Shown: positions 49,931 to 59,335, counted from the first letter of the stretch. The stretch is DNA of 64,000 nucleotides from Streptomyces mutabilis (GCF_014649815.1 NZ_BMTT01000004.1:124001-188000), one strand, 5' to 3'. The notes: a model not told the origin generated them from the sequence alone. Program-made: numbers and translations.

Positions 49931-51733
49931 CTATCTGACGGGGCTGACCACCATCGCCGAGCCGCCGCCGCGCCGTTCCTTCTCTGCCGCGGCCAGCCAC
50001 TTGCCGCCCGGCAGCCGCTGCACGCCGGTCGCCGCACCGATCTCGGGGTTGGCCTTGAAGGAGTGCCCGAGCGCTTCCAGCTCTTCCCGCAGGCCGCTGT
50101 CGTGGAGACCGGGTTCGAGTTCGGTCTGCGCCGCGTTGCGCTGGCTGGCGCGCGGGGCGGCGATCGCGTCGACGAGCGGGAGGCCGCGGTCGATGAAGCC
50201 GGTCAGCGTCTGCAGGACGGTGGTGATGATGGTCGCGCCGCCGGGCGAACCGACCGCCACGACCGGCTTGTGGTGCTGGTCCAGGACGATCGTCGGCGCG
50301 ATCGACGACCGCGGACGCTTGCCGGGACCGGGCAGGTTCGGGTCGTGGACGGCCGGGTTGGCCGGGGCGAAGGAGAAGTCCGTCAGCTCGTTGTTGAGCA
50401 GGAATCCGCGGCCGGGCACGGTGATGCCGCTGCCGCCGGTCTGCTCGATGGTGAGCGTGTAGGCGACGACGTTCCCCCACTTGTCTGCCACGGTCAGGTG
50501 CGTGGTGTTCTCGCCCTCGTACGTCGTCGGCGCCGCCGTGCCGCCGCCCGCGCAGGGGGCGGGGTTCCCCGGGTCGCCGGGCGCGAGGGGGCTGGTGAGC
50601 ACCGCGTTGTCGCGGATCAGGCACTCGCGCGAGTCGGCGTACCGCTGGGACAGGAGTTCCTTCGTCGGTACGTCCTCGAAGGCCGGGTCGCCGACCCAGC
50701 GCCCCCGGTCGGCGAAGGCGATGCGGCTGGCCTCGATGAAGCGGTGCAGGTAACGGGCCTTGCTCGCCTTGGAGAGGTCGGTGCGCTCCAGGATGTTGAG
50801 CGCCTCGCCGACCGTGGTGCCACCGGAGGAGGAGGGGGCGATGGAGTAGACGTTCAGGCCGCGGTACGAGGTCCTGGTGGGCGCCTGGAGCTCGGTCTCG
50901 TAGGCTGCGAGGTCCTCGGCGGTCAGGTCACCGGGGCGGGCGTTCCAGCCGGAGTCGGGGTCGACGGGCGGCTCGTTGACGGTGGCGACGATGTCCTCGC
51001 CGAGTTCGCCGTGGTAGATGGCGTCGACGCCCTCACGGCCGAGTTCCTTGTAGGTGCGCGCGAGGTCCGGGTTCTTGAACGTGGAGCCCACGGCGGGGAG
51101 TCCGCCGCCAGGGAGGAAGAGTTCGGCGGTGTCCGGGAAGTAGCGGAACCGCTGCTCGTTGGCGGCGGTCTGGGAGCGGAAGGTCTCGTCGACGGTGAAG
51201 CCGTGCCGGGCAAGGCGCTCGGCGGGCTCGAGTACCGAGGAGAGCTTCCGGCTGCCCCACTTGTCCAGGGCGGTCTGCCAGGTGGCGGGCGTGCCCGGCG
51301 TCCCTACGGCGAGGCCGCTGCTGACGGCGTCGGAGAAGGGGATGGGCTCGCCGTTCTCCGTGAAGAGGCCCTCGTCGGCGGTCAGCGGCGCGGTCTCGCG
51401 GCCGTCGATCGTGCGCACGGTACGGGACTTGGCGTCGTAGTAGACGAAGTAGCCGCCCCCGCCGATGCCTGCGGAGTAGGGCTCGGTGACGCCGAGGGCG
51501 GCCGCGGTGGCCACGGCGGCGTCGACGGCGTTGCCGCCCTTGCGCAGCACCTCGACGCCGGCCGCGGAGGCGTCCGGGTCGACGCTCGCCACCGCGCCGC
51601 CGTAGCCGACGGCGACCGGGGTCTTGGGGACGGCGGGTCCGCTCTGCGCGGAGGGTGGCGCCGCCGCGCCCACCGACACGACGGCGGCCGACACCGCCAG
51701 GACCGTCAGATTCCGTGCGACAGGGCGACGCAT
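49931..51733 (-). CDS. ggt: Secreted gamma-glutamyltransferase
   Basis: Precursor of 600 residues with a Sec-type signal (NLTVLAVSAAVVSVGAAA). The large subunit starts with ASAAGVEVLRKGGNAVDAAVA. The autoprocessing Thr is in GENTTHLTVADKWGN, giving the small subunit with SSGGTT-type and GSPGGATIITTVLQ motifs. It hydrolyses glutathione or transfers its gamma-glutamyl group outside the cell. ATG 51733 with GGAGG six bases upstream is preferred over GTG 51739. It converges on the ClpC-like gene, 6 bases apart. Confidence 0.92.
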   Translation of the reverse strand: MRRPVARNLTVLAVSAAVVSVGAAAPPSAQSGPAVPKTPVAVGYGGAVASVDPDASAAGVEVLRKGGNAVDAAVATAAALGVTEPYSAGIGGGGYFVYYDAKSRTVRTIDGRETAPLTADEGLFTENGEPIPFSDAVSSGLAVGTPGTPATWQTALDKWGSRKLSSVLEPAERLARHGFTVDETFRSQTAANEQRFRYFPDTAELFLPGGGLPAVGSTFKNPDLARTYKELGREGVDAIYHGELGEDIVATVNEPPVDPDSGWNARPGDLTAEDLAAYETELQAPTRTSYRGLNVYSIAPSSSGGTTVGEALNILERTDLSKASKARYLHRFIEASRIAFADRGRWVGDPAFEDVPTKELLSQRYADSRECLIRDNAVLTSPLAPGDPGNPAPCAGGGTAAPTTYEGENTTHLTVADKWGNVVAYTLTIEQTGGSGITVPGRGFLLNNELTDFSFAPANPAVHDPNLPGPGKRPRSSIAPTIVLDQHHKPVVAVGSPGGATIITTVLQTLTGFIDRGLPLVDAIAAPRASQRNAAQTELEPGLHDSGLREELEALGHSFKANPEIGAATGVQRLPGGKWLAAAEKERRGGGSAMVVSPVR

Positions 51734-53099
51734 CCGCACCTCCGGTGAGACGACCGTCCGGGAAGCTTAGTGCATCGTCATGATCCCGTCAGGAAGCCCG
51801 GCACGTGCATGTCTCCACCCCGCCGTCCACGCTTGTGGAGCATCCGTGCGCGGGTGAGCGCGGGTACGGAACGGCAGCCGGTCGGGCCGGCCCGGGTGCC
51901 GCTCGGGTGCGCGGCGCTCGGCCAGGGCTACCTCCCTGCCCGGGGGGCGCTCCGCGCAGCGTGCGGATCCAGCGTTCGCGGGCCGTCCTGCGCGGACGAT
52001 GTCCGGTCACCACCGGGCCGGTAGGCGGTGCGCAGGTGATCCAAGGTACGAACCGCCACCGCGGTAGGCGACGGCCTCGGTAGCGTCGGCAGGGGACGAC
52101 CCGGGACAGCGGCGGGGCCGGAGCCGACGGGCCCCTCGGACCGGGCGCCGAGGCTGCCCTCTTGCCGTTCTTCGGGCCGCATCTCAACCTGAACTCTTGG
52201 GTCCGTACGAAACGTTGGCCCCGATCCGCATGCGCCTACGCCGACGTTGATCAGGTCGAGGAGTCAACAGATGCCACACGCTTCTCACCCGTAGCAGGCC
52301 GGGGAGACTTCGTACCGGGTGTCGCAGTATGCGTTCGGCGTCCGGACGATCATCGCACCGGTCGGGTGTACGCGACGAAGTGACGCGACGATGGATGCCG
52401 AAGCGGGTCGGCGCGGTGCCTGGGGCCGATGACCGGGAGGGAGGGCCTGGCGTCGCTGCGGCACCCGACCGCGGTGTGGCCCACCGAACGGTGTGACCCT
52501 ACCGGGGGGGCCGACTGACCAGGGGCCGTCCCATCCAGCCGGCCGTCCTCGGAAGCACGGCTCGGACAGGGGCGCCAAGGCGGCGCCGGCCCGGCGCCGC
52601 ACCGACACGTTCACACAGCGGTCGGCTCGCGGACCCGCAGCCCGGTCGCGGTACGGGGCGCCGGGGAGCCGGCCCGGGCAGGGGCACCCGCGGCCGGCCG
52701 GGGCACCGAACTTCGTCTCCGAGGTGCGGGCACGGGATTGCTCGGCGAACCGCGCTGTCCCACCCGTCCGGCGCGCAGCTGACCTTCTCCCCGCGGTGAG
52801 GAGTGATCTGCGGCTGGCGCCGGGCGGGTTCTGCTTCACGGTTGCGCGCGACGAGGCGTCAGGTCATGCGCCGGAGGTGCGGGTTCACACCCCCTCCCCG
52901 GTACCCGGCCACCTCACTCGCACGCGCCCCGGCGCCACTCGACTCGATCAACGGATCGAAGACCATGCAAAGCCCTCTTCCTCAGCCGTGTCCTGGTTGC
53001 CGCAACGTAGTAGGAGGAGGTGACACTATCCGTGCGACACGCACTTTCCGGGCATTAGCCGTATTTACCTTCCCCCGTTGACCGTGTCCGTCCTGCAAC
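51734..53099. other. Gap of 1.37 kb without supported gene
   Basis: Long for this genome. Open frames on both strands are short or lack third-position bias, and no translated stretch resembles a known family. A 38-codon frame (52965-53081, MQSPLPQPCPGCRN...) with a weak ribosome site is the only small candidate and I do not call it. A seven-codon frame (ATG at 52271, after GAGGAG) is also present. The segment may contain decayed DNA or an RNA gene. Confidence 0.5.
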
Positions 53100-53507
53100 T
53101 CAGCCCTCCGCGACCTCCGCGTACGACTGCGACAACTCCGGCGCACCGGTGGCGGCCCACTGGTGACCGGCGGCGACCACCTCACACTCACGTCCGGAGA
53201 CGAGCCGGACGACCGGTTGCCCGTCCTCCGTGAACGCCCAGGCGGCTCCGGGGACGGTGCGCACGATCACGGTGCCGAGGTAGAGACCGGCGTCGTTGCC
53301 GAGCCAGGGAAGGACCTCCTCGTCGTCCCGCCAACGCGGCAGCATCTGGTCCAGCTGCTCCAGCGAGGCCGGGGAGTCGTCGAGCCGGACACCCTCCCGG
53401 TCGGCCAGGGAACGCAGCAGTCCGCACTCGGCCAGCAGGCCGGCGATGCCTTCCGGGTCGCGAGCCCCCGCACCGACGCGCCGCTTGCCCAAGAAGGGAA
53501 TGTTCAT
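53100..53507 (-). CDS. Small actinobacterial protein (DUF6278-like)
   Basis: Protein of 135 residues, no signal peptide. It begins MNIPFLGKRR, has a helical middle (LAECGLLRSLADREGVRLDD) and a beta-rich end with LGTVIVRTVPGAAWAF. The pattern fits a Streptomyces family of small immunity-like or SUKH-like proteins that I recall as DUF6278; function unknown. Start ATG 53507 is preceded by AGGGTGGAACC. Confidence 0.68.
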   Translation of the reverse strand: MNIPFLGKRRVGAGARDPEGIAGLLAECGLLRSLADREGVRLDDSPASLEQLDQMLPRWRDDEEVLPWLGNDAGLYLGTVIVRTVPGAAWAFTEDGQPVVRLVSGRECEVVAAGHQWAATGAPELSQSYAEVAEG

Positions 53508-53674
53508 GGTTCCACCCTGGCACTCGCACCGCCGTACGCACCACAGGAGCGGGAGCACCCGCTTCCGGGCGGCGTCAGGAGCCGTCGGGTCATGGCGCGG
53601 TCCGAAGTCCGCGGTCGTCCTCGCCCGCCGACGTCCCTCACGGACGCCCAACGCGCGCCACGGCCCCGCTGGGG

Positions 53675-54047
53675 CGGTACTTCGACAACGCGGCCGCCAG
53701 CCACGGCGCCCGGCCCGGACGGGCGGACTTCGACGGCTCGGGCGCATTGCTCCCGGCCCGGGGCCTCGCCGCCCCCGGCTGGGCGCCGGGCCGGACGCTC
53801 ACCGTGCGGGCGTGCCCGGCTGACCTGGTCGGCCGGTCCGCGGGCAAACCGGACGACGTACGGGCCGACGAACACAGAACGGGCGCGTCCCCGGACGCGG
53901 CGGCGTCCCTCGCCTTCCTCGTGGTCGGCACCGGCGGCGGTACGGCGTGGCCGCGCACCGCGCGGGCGCCTTCGACGCCGTACTCGACTTCGACGCCGTC
54001 CTGCGCGAGCCCGCCGGACCGGCGCGTGCGGGTGCGGGCTGCCGGTG
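53675..54047 (+). pseudogene. Decayed secreted hydrolase fragments (SGNH-like tail)
   Basis: Frame one (53675-53935) reads YFDNAAAS, ADFDGSGALLPARGLA, which resembles a carbohydrate-enzyme accessory domain with the usual FDG turn. In another frame from 53947, AGAFDAVLDFDAVLREPAGP resembles the last part of SGNH/GDSL hydrolases but lacks the expected DSGDHLHP catalytic end. Two different fragments joined out of frame suggest a fusion remnant. Recognition is by pattern only. Confidence 0.45.
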
Positions 54048-54049
54048 CC

Positions 54050-54838
54050 TCAGGAGATACGGACGTCGAGGTCGACGACGACCGGGGCGTGGTCCGAGGC
54101 ACCCTTGCCCTTGCGCTCCTCGCGGTCGACGTAGGAGTCGGTGACGGCCTTGGCGAAGGGCTCGTTCCCGTAGACCAGGTCGATGCGCATGCCGCGGTTC
54201 TTGGGGAAGCAGAGCTGGCGGTAGTCCCAGTAGGTGAAGGGGTGGTCGTACTTCAGCGGTCGCGGGACCACGTCGGACAGGCCGGCGCCGCGCAGCGAGG
54301 CGAGGGCGGCGCGCTCGGCGGCGGTGACGTGGGTGGAGCCCTCGAAGGCGGCGCGGTCGTAGACGTCGTCGTCCGTCGGCGCGACGTTGTAGTCGCCCAT
54401 CACCGCGAACGGGCGGCTGCCGGCCGCGTCACCCTCGACGGCCGCGCGCAGCGCCTCGAACCACTGGAGCTTGTAGGCGTAGTGCGCGTGCTCCACCTCG
54501 CGGCCGTTGGGCACGTACACCGACCAGACGCGGACCGGACCGCAGGTGGCGGAGATCGCCCGGGGCTCCTGGACGCCGTCGTAGCCCGGGTCGCCGGGCA
54601 GGCCCTTGACGACGTCCTCGAGGCCGACGCGGGAGAGCACCGCCACGCCGTTCCATCGTCCGGTGGCGTGCACCGCCGCCTCGTAGCCCTTCTCGCGCAG
54701 CTCGTCGAAGGGGAACTGCTCCTCGGCGACCTTGGCCTCCTGGAGGCACAGCACGTCGGTGCCGCTGCTCTCCAGCCAGGCGAGGAGCCTCGGCAGGCGG
54801 GCGGTGATCGAGTTCACGTTCCAGGTCGCGATGCGCAT
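54050..54838 (-). CDS. xthA: Exodeoxyribonuclease III
   Basis: AP endonuclease/3'-5' exonuclease of 262 residues. MRIATWNVNSI, VLCLQEAKVAEEQFP (metal Glu), GDYNVAPTDDDVYD and the terminal GASDHAPVVVDLD are the ExoIII signatures. It cuts abasic sites in base-excision repair. ATG 54838 has no ribosome site; TAAGTT lies about 7 bases upstream, so a leaderless mRNA is likely. GTG 54844 would add two residues. Confidence 0.92.
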   Translation of the reverse strand: MRIATWNVNSITARLPRLLAWLESSGTDVLCLQEAKVAEEQFPFDELREKGYEAAVHATGRWNGVAVLSRVGLEDVVKGLPGDPGYDGVQEPRAISATCGPVRVWSVYVPNGREVEHAHYAYKLQWFEALRAAVEGDAAGSRPFAVMGDYNVAPTDDDVYDRAAFEGSTHVTAAERAALASLRGAGLSDVVPRPLKYDHPFTYWDYRQLCFPKNRGMRIDLVYGNEPFAKAVTDSYVDREERKGKGASDHAPVVVDLDVRIS

Positions 54839-54904
54839 GTCCACAACTTACCGGGCGGCACCGACAACCCCACCCCGCCCCGGAAAAGGCCCAGGTCACC
54901 GGCA

Positions 54905-55540
54905 TCACACCCGGGCGGAGTCCCCCGGCGTCAGCCGCAGGTGCTCGGCGCCGCCGAGCTGACCGATCTGGCGGTCGTAGACCGGCCTGGCGAGGTCGGT
55001 CAGCAGGGCGTCGTGGATGTCGTAGGCCCGCTGCGGCTTCACCTCGCGGACGTAGTCGATGACCTCGGAGATCTTGTTCCACGGCGCCATGACAGGGAGC
55101 ATCAGCGTCTCGACCGGGTGGTCGGGGACGGTGAGGGCGTCGCCGGGGTGGAACACCTTGCCGCCGTCGACGAGGAACCCGATGTTGGTGACGCGCGGGA
55201 TGTCCGGGTGGATCACCGCGTGCAGTTCACCGTGGACCTGTACGTCGAAACCGGCTGCGGTGAAGGAGTCGCCGTGGCCGACGGTGTGCACGCGGCCGGG
55301 GAAGGCCGCCGCGACCTTCTCGGCGACGGACCTGAGCGTCCAGATCTCGGCGGCCGGGTTGTCCTCCATCGCGGCGCGCAGCCGCAGCTCGTCGAAGTGG
55401 TCCGGGTGCTCGTGGCTGACGAGGATGACATCCGCGCCGAGCGCGGCGTCCTCCTCGCTGAATCCACCGGGGTCCAGGACGAGCGTGTGCCCGTCCTTCT
55501 CGAGGCGGACGCAGGCGTGCGACTTCTTGGTGAGCTTCAT
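54905..55540 (-). CDS. MBL-fold metal-dependent hydrolase
   Basis: Protein of 211 residues of the UlaG/YtnP-like metallo-beta-lactamase fold. Metal ligands are in SHEHPDHFDEL (HxHxDH), VHGELHAVIH, and FHPGDALTVP. It hydrolyses an unknown ester or phosphoester. ATG 55540 follows GGATGGAG. It is 44 bases from the stop of the PcaD-PcaC fusion and may be cotranscribed with it. Confidence 0.86.
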   Translation of the reverse strand: MKLTKKSHACVRLEKDGHTLVLDPGGFSEEDAALGADVILVSHEHPDHFDELRLRAAMEDNPAAEIWTLRSVAEKVAAAFPGRVHTVGHGDSFTAAGFDVQVHGELHAVIHPDIPRVTNIGFLVDGGKVFHPGDALTVPDHPVETLMLPVMAPWNKISEVIDYVREVKPQRAYDIHDALLTDLARPVYDRQIGQLGGAEHLRLTPGDSARV

Positions 55541-55584
55541 GACTCCATCCTGCCGCCGCGCGCCGGCCCCCGGCTCGCCGGAAC

Positions 55585-56955
55585 TCACTCCGGCGGCGTG
55601 GTCTCCTCGCGGATGACCTGCTGCGCCACCCGGAAGGCGCCGCTCGCGGCCGGTACGCCGCAGTAGACGGCAGCCTGGAGCAGTACTTCCCTGATCTCGG
55701 CCGGGGTGAGCCCGTTGCGCAGGGCGGCCCTCAGGTGGGGCGGCAGTTCCTCGAGGTGGCCGCCGGCGACCAGGGCGGTGAGGGCGACGCAGCTGCGGGT
55801 GCGCCGGTCCAGGCCCGGACGGTCCCAGATCTCGCCCCACGCGTACCGGGTGAGGAACTCCTGGAAGTCCCCCGAGAACTCGTCCGCCTGCTCCAGCGTC
55901 TGGTCGACGTGCGCGTCGCCGAGTACTTCGCGACGTACCTTGAGCCCCGCCTCGTACGGGTCGGGCCGCCCCTGCGCCGTGGCCTGCGGTCCAACGTCGG
56001 CCGGAGCGATCTCGGCGACGGGCGCGCTCTGCGGCGGGGGCGGCGCCATGGCCGGCTGGACGGGCGCGGAGGAGGACGGGACCGCCGGAACGGCCGGGCC
56101 GGCCACGTGAGCGGCGGGTGCTGCGCCCTGGACGGCCGGGACCGGGATCTGCCCGGTGGAGGTGTCGTGGGCGGTCTGCCAGGCGGTGGAGAAGTGCCGC
56201 ACCAGCAGGTCGGTGACGGCTGCGGGCTGCTCGACCGGGACCAGGTGGGAGGCACCCGGGACGACGGCGAGGCGGGCGTCCGGGATACCGGCGACCAGCG
56301 TACGGGCCTCGGCGGGGCCGGTGACCTGGTCGTCGGAGCCGACGAGGACAAGGGTGGGCACGCCGACCTCCCCGAGCTCGCCGCGCACGTCGAACGCGGC
56401 GAGCGCCTCGCAGGCGGCGATGTAGCAGCCGGGGTCGGTGGTCCGGACCATCTGCACGGCCCACTCGGTGATCGCGGGCTGGGCGGCGGCGAAGCCCCCC
56501 GTGAACCATCTCTCCGGCGCACTGCGGGCGATCGGGTCGAGTCCGTTGGTGCGGACGATCACGCCGCGCTGGCGGAACTCGTCGGCCGTGCCGAAGCGGG
56601 GCGAGGCCGCGATCAGCGCGAGGGAGGCGAGGCGCTCGGGGTGGCGCAGGGCCAGCTCGGTACCGACGGCGCCGCCGAACGCACAGCCCGCGTATCCGAA
56701 TCGCTGCACACCGAGTCCGTCGAGCGTGGCCAGCAGGCGCGAGGTGAGCTCGGCGACCGAACCCGCCGGATGGGCGGGAGCGCCGCCGTGCCCGGGCAGG
56801 TCGAAACGGAGGACCCGCCACTGCTGCGCCAACTCGGGCACCTGCCGGTCCCACATGTGCCATGTGGTACCGAGGGACGGCCCCAGGATCAGGACTGGTA
56901 GGTGTTCTGGCCCGTCAAAGCGGTATTGCAGCGTCTCGGTCTTGCCTTCGGTCAC
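55585..56955 (-). CDS. PcaD-PcaC fusion with Ala at the esterase nucleophile position
   Basis: Fusion of 456 residues. Residues 1-255 are an alpha/beta hydrolase like 3-oxoadipate enol-lactonase; 270-330 is an Ala/Pro linker; 335-456 is a 4-carboxymuconolactone decarboxylase/AhpD-like domain. In PcaD the elbow is G-x-S-x-G-G; here it reads GCAFGG with Ala 92 where Ser is expected and Cys 91 just before it. Asp 208 and His 237 are present. The hydrolase part may be inactive, may use the Cys, or may have another role. There are no other pca genes nearby, so a protocatechuate role is unproven. Confidence 0.85.
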   Translation of the reverse strand: MTEGKTETLQYRFDGPEHLPVLILGPSLGTTWHMWDRQVPELAQQWRVLRFDLPGHGGAPAHPAGSVAELTSRLLATLDGLGVQRFGYAGCAFGGAVGTELALRHPERLASLALIAASPRFGTADEFRQRGVIVRTNGLDPIARSAPERWFTGGFAAAQPAITEWAVQMVRTTDPGCYIAACEALAAFDVRGELGEVGVPTLVLVGSDDQVTGPAEARTLVAGIPDARLAVVPGASHLVPVEQPAAVTDLLVRHFSTAWQTAHDTSTGQIPVPAVQGAAPAAHVAGPAVPAVPSSSAPVQPAMAPPPPQSAPVAEIAPADVGPQATAQGRPDPYEAGLKVRREVLGDAHVDQTLEQADEFSGDFQEFLTRYAWGEIWDRPGLDRRTRSCVALTALVAGGHLEELPPHLRAALRNGLTPAEIREVLLQAAVYCGVPAASGAFRVAQQVIREETTPPE

Positions 56956-57650
56956 GGGTTCACACCTTCATCTGTCACGATCTGTCACACGCCCCCTGCG
57001 AGACCTCCCCACGCCTCCGCCGCCGGAAGCAGGTCCGCCACGTCCGGCTTCACGTACCACTTCTTCGTCGTCTTCACGTTGGTGTGCCCGGCCCACATGG
57101 CGAGCAGGTGATCCGGCACCCCGTTGTTGGCGAGGTACGTGAGGCAAGACGCCCGAGCATCGTACAGACGGACCCTGCGGCGGCCGTTTGCATCCATTAT
57201 TTTGTAGGCCCGCGTTCGGAGCTGCCGACCGTTCAGCGCGCACCCAAGTTCATCCACGAGGACATACCCGCCGCCCTCGTACCCCTCGCCCGCCGCCAGG
57301 CGTTCCACTGCCTGCGTGGCGCGGAACGTCTTCAGCGCTTCCCGTACGAGGCTCGGGATCGGCAACACACGCTCCCCCGCCATGTTCTTCGTGTCCTTCT
57401 CCACCACCGTGCGGTTGCCCATCATGGTTCGGGTGTTGGCGATGCTGAGCGTGGCTGCGGCCAGGTCGATGTCCGACCACCGCAGGCCGCAGACCTCCGC
57501 CGGACGGAGCCCCATCACGGACAGCAGCAACGGCGCGAACAGGCGGTCACTCTTCATCGCAGCGACAAAGGCACCCACCTCCGAGGCGTTCCATGGCTGG
57601 GCAACCTCCTTAGACCGTGTCCTACGTGGTGAGGCGTCGTTGACCTCGGT

Positions 57651-58133
57651 ATGGGGCGGGGTACGTGGAGTTGGATTGTTCCGGACGGGCTGTGGGAGAT
57701 CGCGAAGCCGCTGATCCCGCCGTCGAGGGTGCGGCCGCAGGGCGGCGGAACACAGGACACGCCTGATGAGACGCTGTTCGCGGCCATCATCTACGTACTG
57801 GTCAGCGGCTGCGCCTGGCGCCAACTACCGCCCTGCTTCGGCATATCAAAGTCGACCGCCCACCGCCGGTTCCTGATCTGGTCGAGAGCCGGCGTCTGGG
57901 GGCGGCTGCACGAAGCCGTGCTGCACCGACTCGACGACGCCGGCCTCATCGACGTCACCCGCGTCGTCCTGGACACCGCCCATGTCAGGGCTAAAAAGGG
58001 GGCGAACACACAGGTCCGAGCCCCGTGGACCGAGGCAAGCCGGGTTCCAAGATGCACGTCCTGTCGGACGCGAACGGACTGCCCCTTCTCGTCGGCGTCT
58101 CGGCCGGCAACACCCACGACAGCGAAGGGCTGA
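57651..58133 (+). CDS. IS5-family transposase, frame A
   Basis: First frame, 160 codons, of which the first 116 match the DUF4096/helix-turn-helix part and first Asp segment (SWIVPDGLWEIAKPLIPPS, GCAWRQLPPCFGISKSTAHRR, VVLDTAHVRAKKG). At 57993-58002 lies AAAAAGGGGG. A -1 slip on AAG would continue into frame B as AKKGGEHTGPSPVDRG, exactly the canonical transposase. Residues after about 116 in this frame are out-of-frame tail. Confidence 0.88.
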   Translation: MGRGTWSWIVPDGLWEIAKPLIPPSRVRPQGGGTQDTPDETLFAAIIYVLVSGCAWRQLPPCFGISKSTAHRRFLIWSRAGVWGRLHEAVLHRLDDAGLIDVTRVVLDTAHVRAKKGANTQVRAPWTEASRVPRCTSCRTRTDCPFSSASRPATPTTAKG

Positions 58134-58465
58134 AGCCCATGGTCGAGGGTCACCAAACGAGACACGACCCCCACCGCGGCCGGTACTTCAAGCCCCAGCG
58201 CCTCCACGCAGACAAAGCCTACGACCGCGCCGACCTGCGGAAATGGTTACGTGGCAAACGCATCGGAGTACGGATCGCGCGCAAAGGCATCGAGTCCAGC
58301 GAACGATTGGGCCGCCGCCGCTGGGTCATCGAGCGGACGATGTCCTGGCTGTCCGGCTACCGACGCCTGAGCCCTCGCTACGACGCGATCCCCGCAATTA
58401 CCTGGCCTTTCTCGGACTGGCAGCCGCCCTGCTGCTACAAACGACTCGTCCGCCTCACCACGTAG
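57998..58465 (+). CDS. IS5-family transposase, frame B (-1 frameshift product)
   Basis: Continuation of the DDE transposase: PSPVDRGKPGSKMHVLSD, HADKAYDRADLRKWLRG (Asp), RRWVIERTMSWLSGYRRL (Glu). Near the end, residues IPAITWPFSDWQPP (about 58389-58430) make little sense, while the next frame reads DPRNYLAFLGLAAALL, the family sequence, before CCYKRLVRLTT in the first frame. Two small compensating indels would explain this. They lie after the catalytic residues. It contains one TTA codon. Confidence 0.82.
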   Translation, partial: GGEHTGPSPVDRGKPGSKMHVLSDANGLPLLVGVSAGNTHDSEGLKPMVEGHQTRHDPHRGRYFKPQRLHADKAYDRADLRKWLRGKRIGVRIARKGIESSERLGRRRWVIERTMSWLSGYRRLSPRYDAIPAITWPFSDWQPPCCYKRLVRLTT

Positions 58466-58801
58466 GACACGGTCTAAACACTCTGCGGGGCGTCGCAGAC
58501 TCACTGACGCCCTCAACATGCGGGCGTCGCGGAACCACGGCGGGCAGGCCACCCGTTGAGCAAAGAGGGCCATGGAGCGGGAGCGGTAAACGACCCGAGG
58601 GATCAGGCTCCAATGAGTGCTTCGGGCCGCTACAGGGTCCCCCTCCGGCTAGCTGAATTCTGAGTCCATCGCCCGGCGGAAGCTCTGATCTTCCGGCCCA
58701 CCTCGCGTACCGGGATCGCCCGCTTTCCCACGTGTTCAGGCCAAGATATCCGCCGCACGTTTTAGGACGGCCATGCCTGCGCAGCCTTCAGCGCAGCACC
58801 A

Positions 58802-59170
58802 GTGAGTGCTACCTGCTGCACCCGGGGGGGGGATGCCACCGTGCCGACTGAGCCGACCGAAACAGCGTGGAAGATATGCTACGTCAAGGGCCTCTTCATC
58901 TCACGGAACACACTCATCGGGTACGGCAAGATCGGCGGCCTCGATGCCAGCCCCTACACGCGTTACGTCGAGTTCGACTTCAACATCGACGTCAAAACCA
59001 CCAACGGTGACTTCAACAAGGCAGGCTCCAAGCTGAAAGCCACCCTGGAATGCGAGGGCGACTGGGACATCGGAGTCCCGTCGACGGCAAGAGACGAGGA
59101 CGCATGTTTCACGGGACTCTACGAAGGTCGTGAGGATTCCCCCAACCAGTGGAACGCCGACGGCGACACC
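58802..59170 (+). pseudogene. Unrecognised protein fragment cut by transposon debris
   Basis: About 120 codons (ETAWKICYVKGLFISRN, YTRYVEFDFNIDV, LKATLECEGDWDIG) that I do not recognise; base composition is lower in G+C than the neighbours and the codon use more mixed, which suggests foreign origin. The frame runs into transposase remnant DNA at 59175, so the original C-terminus is lost. Start codon choice (GTG 58802 or GTG 58841) is uncertain and the N-terminus may also be missing. Confidence 0.5.
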
Positions 59171-59174
59171 AAAT

Positions 59175-59335
59175 TCAGGCGTGGTGAAGGACCAGGACGG
59201 CTTTCACGACGTTGGTGATGCGGTTGGTGCTGCGGCGGAGTTCCGCAGGAGGCGCCAGCCCTTCAGGGTGGCCATCGCCAGCTCACCGACACTGAACCGC
59301 TCCGGGTCTGATGGAGGCTCGATTCCCTGAGACCG
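59175..59335 (-). pseudogene. Transposase C-terminal remnant (DDE_Tnp_4-like)
   Basis: Minus strand reads EPPSDPERFSVGELAMATLK, GWRLLR, then after a one-base shift LRRSTNRITNVVKAVLVLHH and stop at 59175. This is the C-terminal end of an IS5-superfamily transposase. Its N-terminal end lies on the same strand at 59498-59610, with a foreign fragment between. Confidence 0.75.

Larger units (their letters stand above)
57613..58474 (+). mobile_element. IS5-family (IS427-like) insertion sequence, 862 bp
   Basis: Perfect 24-bp terminal inverted repeats beginning GACCGTGTCC lie at 57613-57636 and 58451-58474. They are flanked by TA on each side (57611-57612 and 58475-58476), consistent with the TA duplication of the IS427 group. 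Two overlapping frames encode the transposase. It interrupts an integrase gene in the opposite orientation. The unchanged ends suggest a recent arrival. Confidence 0.9.
56985..58560 (-). pseudogene. Tyrosine integrase interrupted by an IS element
   Basis: The C-terminal 200 residues (57609 down to 56985) are intact: KEVAQPWNASEVGAFV, MGLRPAEVCGLRWSDID (catalytic Arg), RLYDARASCLTYLANNG (second Arg), AGHTNVKTTKKWYV (His and nucleophile Tyr), and the end AAEAWGGLAGGV. An IS5-family element sits at 57613-58474. On its far side the frame continues upstream as PHVEGVSESATPRRVF, but the N-terminal half is not recognisable. The gene is therefore both truncated and interrupted. It belongs to the pSAM2-like group of integrases. 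Confidence 0.85.

Noticed and set aside
52965-53081. 38-codon small peptide gene
   Set aside because: Weak ribosome site, no recognisable leader or core motif, no maturation genes nearby.
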